Source: Metabacillus arenae
GTDB taxonomy: Bacteria; Bacillota; Bacilli; Bacillales; Bacillaceae
NCBI RefSeq assembly: GCF_014773385.1
Contig: NZ_JACXAI010000039.1
Coordinates: 1-55,619, forward strand
Direction of reading: 5' to 3'
DNA: 55,619 nt
A program made the position numbers and the translations under genes. The first letter of the stretch is position 1. Every line of letters begins with the position of its first letter. The notes below the pieces were generated by a model. It was not told where the DNA came from and ran no database searches. It saw only the letters and a list, made by a program, of their open reading frames with translations. This document shows positions 52,717 to 55,619 of the stretch, one piece after another.

Positions 52717-53499
52717 TTATTTTCCTATAAAATTAGGTTTTCTTCTTTCCTTAAATGCAGTGACTCCTTCTTTGTGATCATCTGTCTCCTTAATGATTGC
52801 GTAGTGAGATGACATCAAATCAAGTGCAGGTTCAAGTTCCATTGTTCTAGAATATCGTACAGCTCTTTTCGTCATTCTAATAGCAACCTGTGGGCCTTCT
52901 GCTATTTTTTCTGCTAATGTAAGCGTCCTTTGAAGGAACTCCTCTTCAGGATATACATGATTAACTAACCCTAATTCATAAGCCTCTTCAGAACTAATGA
53001 AATCCCCGGTCCACAATAATTCAAGTGCCTTCGCTTCGCCAATAATCTGAGGTAAGAAGAATGCCCCTCCATCACCTGGCACAAGGCCGACCTTCACATA
53101 TCCTTCGCTTATTTTCGAAGCGCATACAATTGTCCTGAAATCACACATTAAAGCCATATCTAACCCTGCACCTACAGCTGGACCGTTAATAGCAGCAATG
53201 ACTGGTTTATCTATGTTTTTTAAAGTAAGGGGCACACGGTGAATATTCTTCCAAAGCTTATTCTTATTATCTAGTGGCTTCTGATCTTGTTTCATTCCAC
53301 CTACATCACCACCTGAACAGAAAGCATTGCCGGCACCAGTAACTACAATAACATTTACATCATCCCTTTCCTGTGCATCTTCTAAAGCTTTTACCCATTC
53401 ATCTATCATTTGACCATTAAGAGCATTTTTCTTTTCAGGACGATTTAATGTAATTGTCATGACTTTGTTCTCAATATTCGTTAGAATTGTTGGATTCAT
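52717..53499 (-). CDS. Crotonase-fold protein (PaaG-like enoyl-CoA hydratase/isomerase)
   Basis: 260 residues. NAFCSGGDVGGMKQ near residue 58 and NGPAVGAGLDMALMCDFR near 105 form the oxyanion hole. SEGYVKVGLVPGDGGAFFLP near 133 is the pattern of PaaG/PaaF-type enzymes, with Glu in SEGY and another in KALELLWTG. It may isomerise a double bond or open a ring. Directly downstream of the CoA-transferase gene (27 bp), suggesting it acts early in the pathway. Confidence 0.9.
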   Translation of the reverse strand: MNPTILTNIENKVMTITLNRPEKKNALNGQMIDEWVKALEDAQERDDVNVIVVTGAGNAFCSGGDVGGMKQDQKPLDNKNKLWKNIHRVPLTLKNIDKPVIAAINGPAVGAGLDMALMCDFRTIVCASKISEGYVKVGLVPGDGGAFFLPQIIGEAKALELLWTGDFISSEEAYELGLVNHVYPEEEFLQRTLTLAEKIAEGPQVAIRMTKRAVRYSRTMELEPALDLMSSHYAIIKETDDHKEGVTAFKERRKPNFIGK

Positions 53500-53526
53500 A
53501 TAAGACCACTCCCTTTTTCATAAATT

Positions 53527-54735
53527 TTACCGAGTAACTTTTTCTTTTGAATGAATAATATTTTTCTTGTGTAAAAATTCAAGTTGTTCTTCTGATAGAC
53601 CTAGCATTTCCTGAAGTACTTCATCTGTATGTTCACCCAATATTGGTGCTGCCACAACTTCATCCAGAGGTGAGTCAGATAAACGAATTGGAGAACCAGG
53701 AACTCTAACTTTTCCCGCTATAGGATGTTCAATCTCGCGAATCATTTTTCTATATTTAAGGTGCGGATCATTAGCAACTTCATCTATAGATAATACTGGT
53801 GCATGAGGGACATTCGCCTCAATTAGAATATCTGAAATCTCTAATTTGTTTTTATTAGAAGTCCAACTTGTAACAATTTCATCGACAAGTTTAGTATTTG
53901 CAGAACGATCTACGTTTGTTTGAAAACGATCATCATCAATCAGTTCTTGTTTGCCCATTACTCTTAATAGTGATTGCCATTGTCTATCCGCAACACAGAG
54001 GATAGCAATGTAACCATCTTCGGTTGGATATACATTATAAGGGGCCGTTGCCATACCGCTATGTTGGTTTCCTGTTCTTTGAGAAACCTTTCCTCCACTG
54101 CTGTAGTATGCACCCAATGCAGATGCAAGAGTTGGATAAATTGCATCATGCATAGATACCTCAATTAGTTGGCCTTTTCCTGTCTTCTCCCTTTGATAAA
54201 GAGCCGTTGTAATACCACCGAATAAATGAATTCCTCCTAGGAAATCACAGAGAGCTGGGCCAGCTTTAACAGGAGGTTTATCAGCAAAACCAGTAGTCGC
54301 CATTACTCCACCCATTGCTTGAATCGTTAAATCCATTGCAAGTCTCTTAGCATATGGACCATCTAAACCATATCCTTTTCCTGATGCATAAATAATACGA
54401 GGATTAACTTTTTTTAAAACTTCATAACCTAGTCCGAGGCGATCCATTGCTCCAAGAGAAAAGTTCTCTACAACGACATCAGCCTTTTTAACCAGATCTA
54501 AAAATAACTGTTTTCCTTCCTCAGATTTAAGATCAATAGATACGCCCTTCTTATTAGAATTCAGCATAAGTAACTCGTGACTATCACCTTTTCTTCTAAC
54601 TCGAAGGTTCTCCCCTTTAATCGGTTCAATCTTGATAACTTTTGCTCCTTGAAAGGCCAACATAAGTGAACAATACGGACCATTATAAATTTGACCTAAG
54701 TCTAAAACAACTATATCGTCTAATGCTTTTTTCAT
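53527..54735 (-). CDS. CaiB/BaiF-family CoA-transferase
   Basis: 402 residues of the class III CoA-transferase family. LDLGQIYNGPYCSLMLAFQGAKVIKIE opens the protein; AMDLTIQAMGGVMATTG near residue 128 and PALCDFLGGIHLFGG near 163 contain the catalytic Asp that forms the acyl anhydride. The product moves CoA from a donor such as succinyl- or acetyl-CoA to an incoming acid. It is the first gene of the operon, 63 bp from the second IclR operator, so it likely activates the imported substrate; no CoA ligase is present in the operon. Confidence 0.92.
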   Translation of the reverse strand: MKKALDDIVVLDLGQIYNGPYCSLMLAFQGAKVIKIEPIKGENLRVRRKGDSHELLMLNSNKKGVSIDLKSEEGKQLFLDLVKKADVVVENFSLGAMDRLGLGYEVLKKVNPRIIYASGKGYGLDGPYAKRLAMDLTIQAMGGVMATTGFADKPPVKAGPALCDFLGGIHLFGGITTALYQREKTGKGQLIEVSMHDAIYPTLASALGAYYSSGGKVSQRTGNQHSGMATAPYNVYPTEDGYIAILCVADRQWQSLLRVMGKQELIDDDRFQTNVDRSANTKLVDEIVTSWTSNKNKLEISDILIEANVPHAPVLSIDEVANDPHLKYRKMIREIEHPIAGKVRVPGSPIRLSDSPLDEVVAAPILGEHTDEVLQEMLGLSEEQLEFLHKKNIIHSKEKVTR

Positions 54736-54797
54736 AATATACCTCCAATCATGTTAGTCGGTAAGCGCGCTTGGTAATATCCCCCGCGCCATTTTTC

Positions 54798-54826
54798 CGA
54801 TAATCGGTTTAAATATCCGATTATCG
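54798..54826. promoter_or_regulatory. IclR-type operator, site 2
   Basis: CGATAATCGG-N9-CCGATTATCG, a perfect 10-bp inverted repeat with the same spacing as site 1, 63 bp before the CoA-transferase start. Confidence 0.82.
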
Positions 54827-54899
54827 TTAATGTTAAAGTTAGTTTATCACACAAGAAAATGATATTCAATATAAAATTCAGATAATTTACACTTTTAAT

Positions 54900-54931
54900 A
54901 AAATAAAAAAATCTTGCTTATAAGCAAGATT
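54900..54931 (-). terminator. Orphan rho-independent terminator
   Basis: AATCTTGCTTA / TAAGCAAGATT, perfect, followed on the minus strand by seven T. It belonged to the decayed minus-strand gene upstream of it. Confidence 0.65.
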
Positions 54932-55206
54932 AGAGTAATGAAGATTCTTTAGTTGTTTGAAAATTCTCACTATCTGTATTTTGTACTGAAAAAATAAAGA
55001 TAGTTGAAATTGCAATTACAGAGTATTGTAACTTGACACGGAGACTATATGGGGTACTGCCAACATTCCGGTCCTTTACTATGAAAATCAGAAGTATTTA
55101 AAGTATTCTAAGGGGAAGCGTCAGGGCTTTGACAATTTACAACGGGGAAGGATTGTTTAAGAAGAAAGAAACTTTTTTCTTAATTTTTAGTATATACTTC
55201 TAACGA

Positions 55207-55419
55207 GTGGCTTTAATTAGGAGGGGCGTTTTAATTTGTTTTCAAGACTTTAAAACAGTTATTATAACATTATTATTCTGGTGGATAATTTTGTTTGTTT
55301 TCCAAAGGCTGACCAATCGTTATCCCCCAAAAAACACTAAGAAAAAAGACATTATATTAACGTTTATTCAAAGTATAGTGATTCTTATTTTATTACCATT
55401 TTTCTATCTTATTTATTAA
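55207..55419 (+). CDS. Small two-helix membrane protein, uncertain start
   Basis: Up to 70 residues with two membrane helices (VIITLLFWWIILFVF and FIQSIVILILLPFFYLIY) separated by a basic loop, RLTNRYPPKNTKKKD. A good AGGAGGGG at 55219-55226 points to a TTG at 55236 in another frame (MFSRL then stop). The true gene may therefore have a one-base frameshift near 55250, or it may start at the weak GTG 55207. Family unknown. From 55420 to the end I see no gene. Confidence 0.4.
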   Translation: MALIRRGVLICFQDFKTVIITLLFWWIILFVFQRLTNRYPPKNTKKKDIILTFIQSIVILILLPFFYLIY

Positions 55420-55619
55420 AATCATTCGGGTTTTAATCTAATTATCACCCCTTTCTCTTGTTGAAGTAACGAACGCTTTTGTTCCATAAGACTTTGCAAG
55501 GATCTTTAACGATGGGCGCGTTTATGGGTGCGAAATGTTCCTGATTCAAATGAAATGTGGTCACACAATTTCGGTAAAGGTCAGGCAGTTTTAGGTCTCT
55601 GAAACTGAAGGGTTATGTC

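Larger units (their letters stand above)
54736..55206. other. Operon promoter region and decayed DNA
   Basis: 470 bp. Contains IclR operator site 2, a 22-bp perfect palindrome with T-run on the minus strand at 54900-54931 (a terminator), and, upstream of it on the minus strand, a frame reading RNVGSTPYSLRVKLQYS, then VIAISTIFIFSVQN, ending in TAA about ten bases before that terminator. This looks like the C-terminus of a lost membrane or transposase gene; not assigned. Confidence 0.45.

Noticed and set aside
1-55619. CRISPR arrays, tRNA, rRNA, riboswitches, prophage or toxin-antitoxin systems
   Set aside because: No regular direct repeats with spacers, no recognisable structural RNA and no phage structural or toxin-antitoxin pair seen on either strand.

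Overview
The window looks like a chromosomal segment from a low-GC, spore-forming member of the Bacillaceae. The reasons are the AT-rich base composition, strong GGAGG ribosome-binding sites, frequent TTG and GTG starts, CcpA-type cre boxes, a YheC/YheD-type spore-coat ATP-grasp protein, a DbpA/YxiN helicase and a HisJ-type histidinol phosphatase. I cannot fix the genus from sequence alone. No rRNA, tRNA, riboswitch or CRISPR array was recognised.

Region 1 (about 1-14.3 kb, nearly all minus strand) is a plant-polysaccharide and L-rhamnose island. It holds rhamnose mutarotase, an MFS porter, the fused rhamnulose-1-P aldolase/lactaldehyde dehydrogenase RhaEW, DeoR and AraC regulators, rhaB, rhaA, a GH105/88-type unsaturated rhamnogalacturonyl hydrolase and a DctPQM TRAP transporter. 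Candidate cre boxes lie before rhaM, rhaEW and rhaB, and a 12-bp repeat shared by the rhaM and rhaEW leaders may be the DeoR operator. The far end is decayed: a truncated YesN-like response regulator and the tail of an unidentified protein.

Region 2 (14.4-20.3 kb) is a probable spore-surface polysaccharide locus: a YheC/D protein, an 80-residue beta-rich protein, a family-2 glycosyltransferase, a two-domain protein (methyltransferase-like plus glycosyltransferase) and a UDP-HexNAc-type 6-dehydrogenase. A dhaM fragment and hisJ follow.

Region 3 (22-28.5 kb) is a near-complete yhf operon (YhfZ, YhfY, YhfU, YhfT, Php/YhfV, YhfS, YhfX) without YhfW. It is best known from enterobacteria and its pathway is not known to me. 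Paired ATACA/TGTAT palindromes suggest self-regulation by YhfZ.

Region 4 (28.6-40.2 kb) is mixed housekeeping and stress content: two tiny genes that resemble each other, a membrane protein, a racemase relic, dbpA, a StyA-like flavoprotein, an ECF41 sigma factor with its FAD oxidoreductase, an SDR gene behind a perfect MerR-type promoter with a frameshifted merR nearby, speD, and a PadR pair.

Region 5 (40.3-42.3 kb) is mobile-element debris: an internally deleted Tn3-family transposase, a 160-bp miniature element with Tn3-like ends and TnpI-type boxes, and a plasmid-type gene tail.

Region 6 (42.3-54.8 kb) is a CoA-thioester catabolic island: thioesterase, MFS transporter, broken PaaI-type thioesterase, IclR regulator, then an operon for a CaiB-type CoA-transferase, three crotonase-fold proteins, a thiolase, a 3-hydroxyacyl-CoA dehydrogenase and a two-gene TAXI-TRAP importer. 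One 29-bp inverted repeat with identical spacing lies before both halves and is very likely the IclR operator. A 138-bp miniature element has inserted exactly into the loop of the terminator between iclR and the TRAP operon, with an 8-bp target duplication. The last 0.9 kb carries gene relics and a small membrane ORF.
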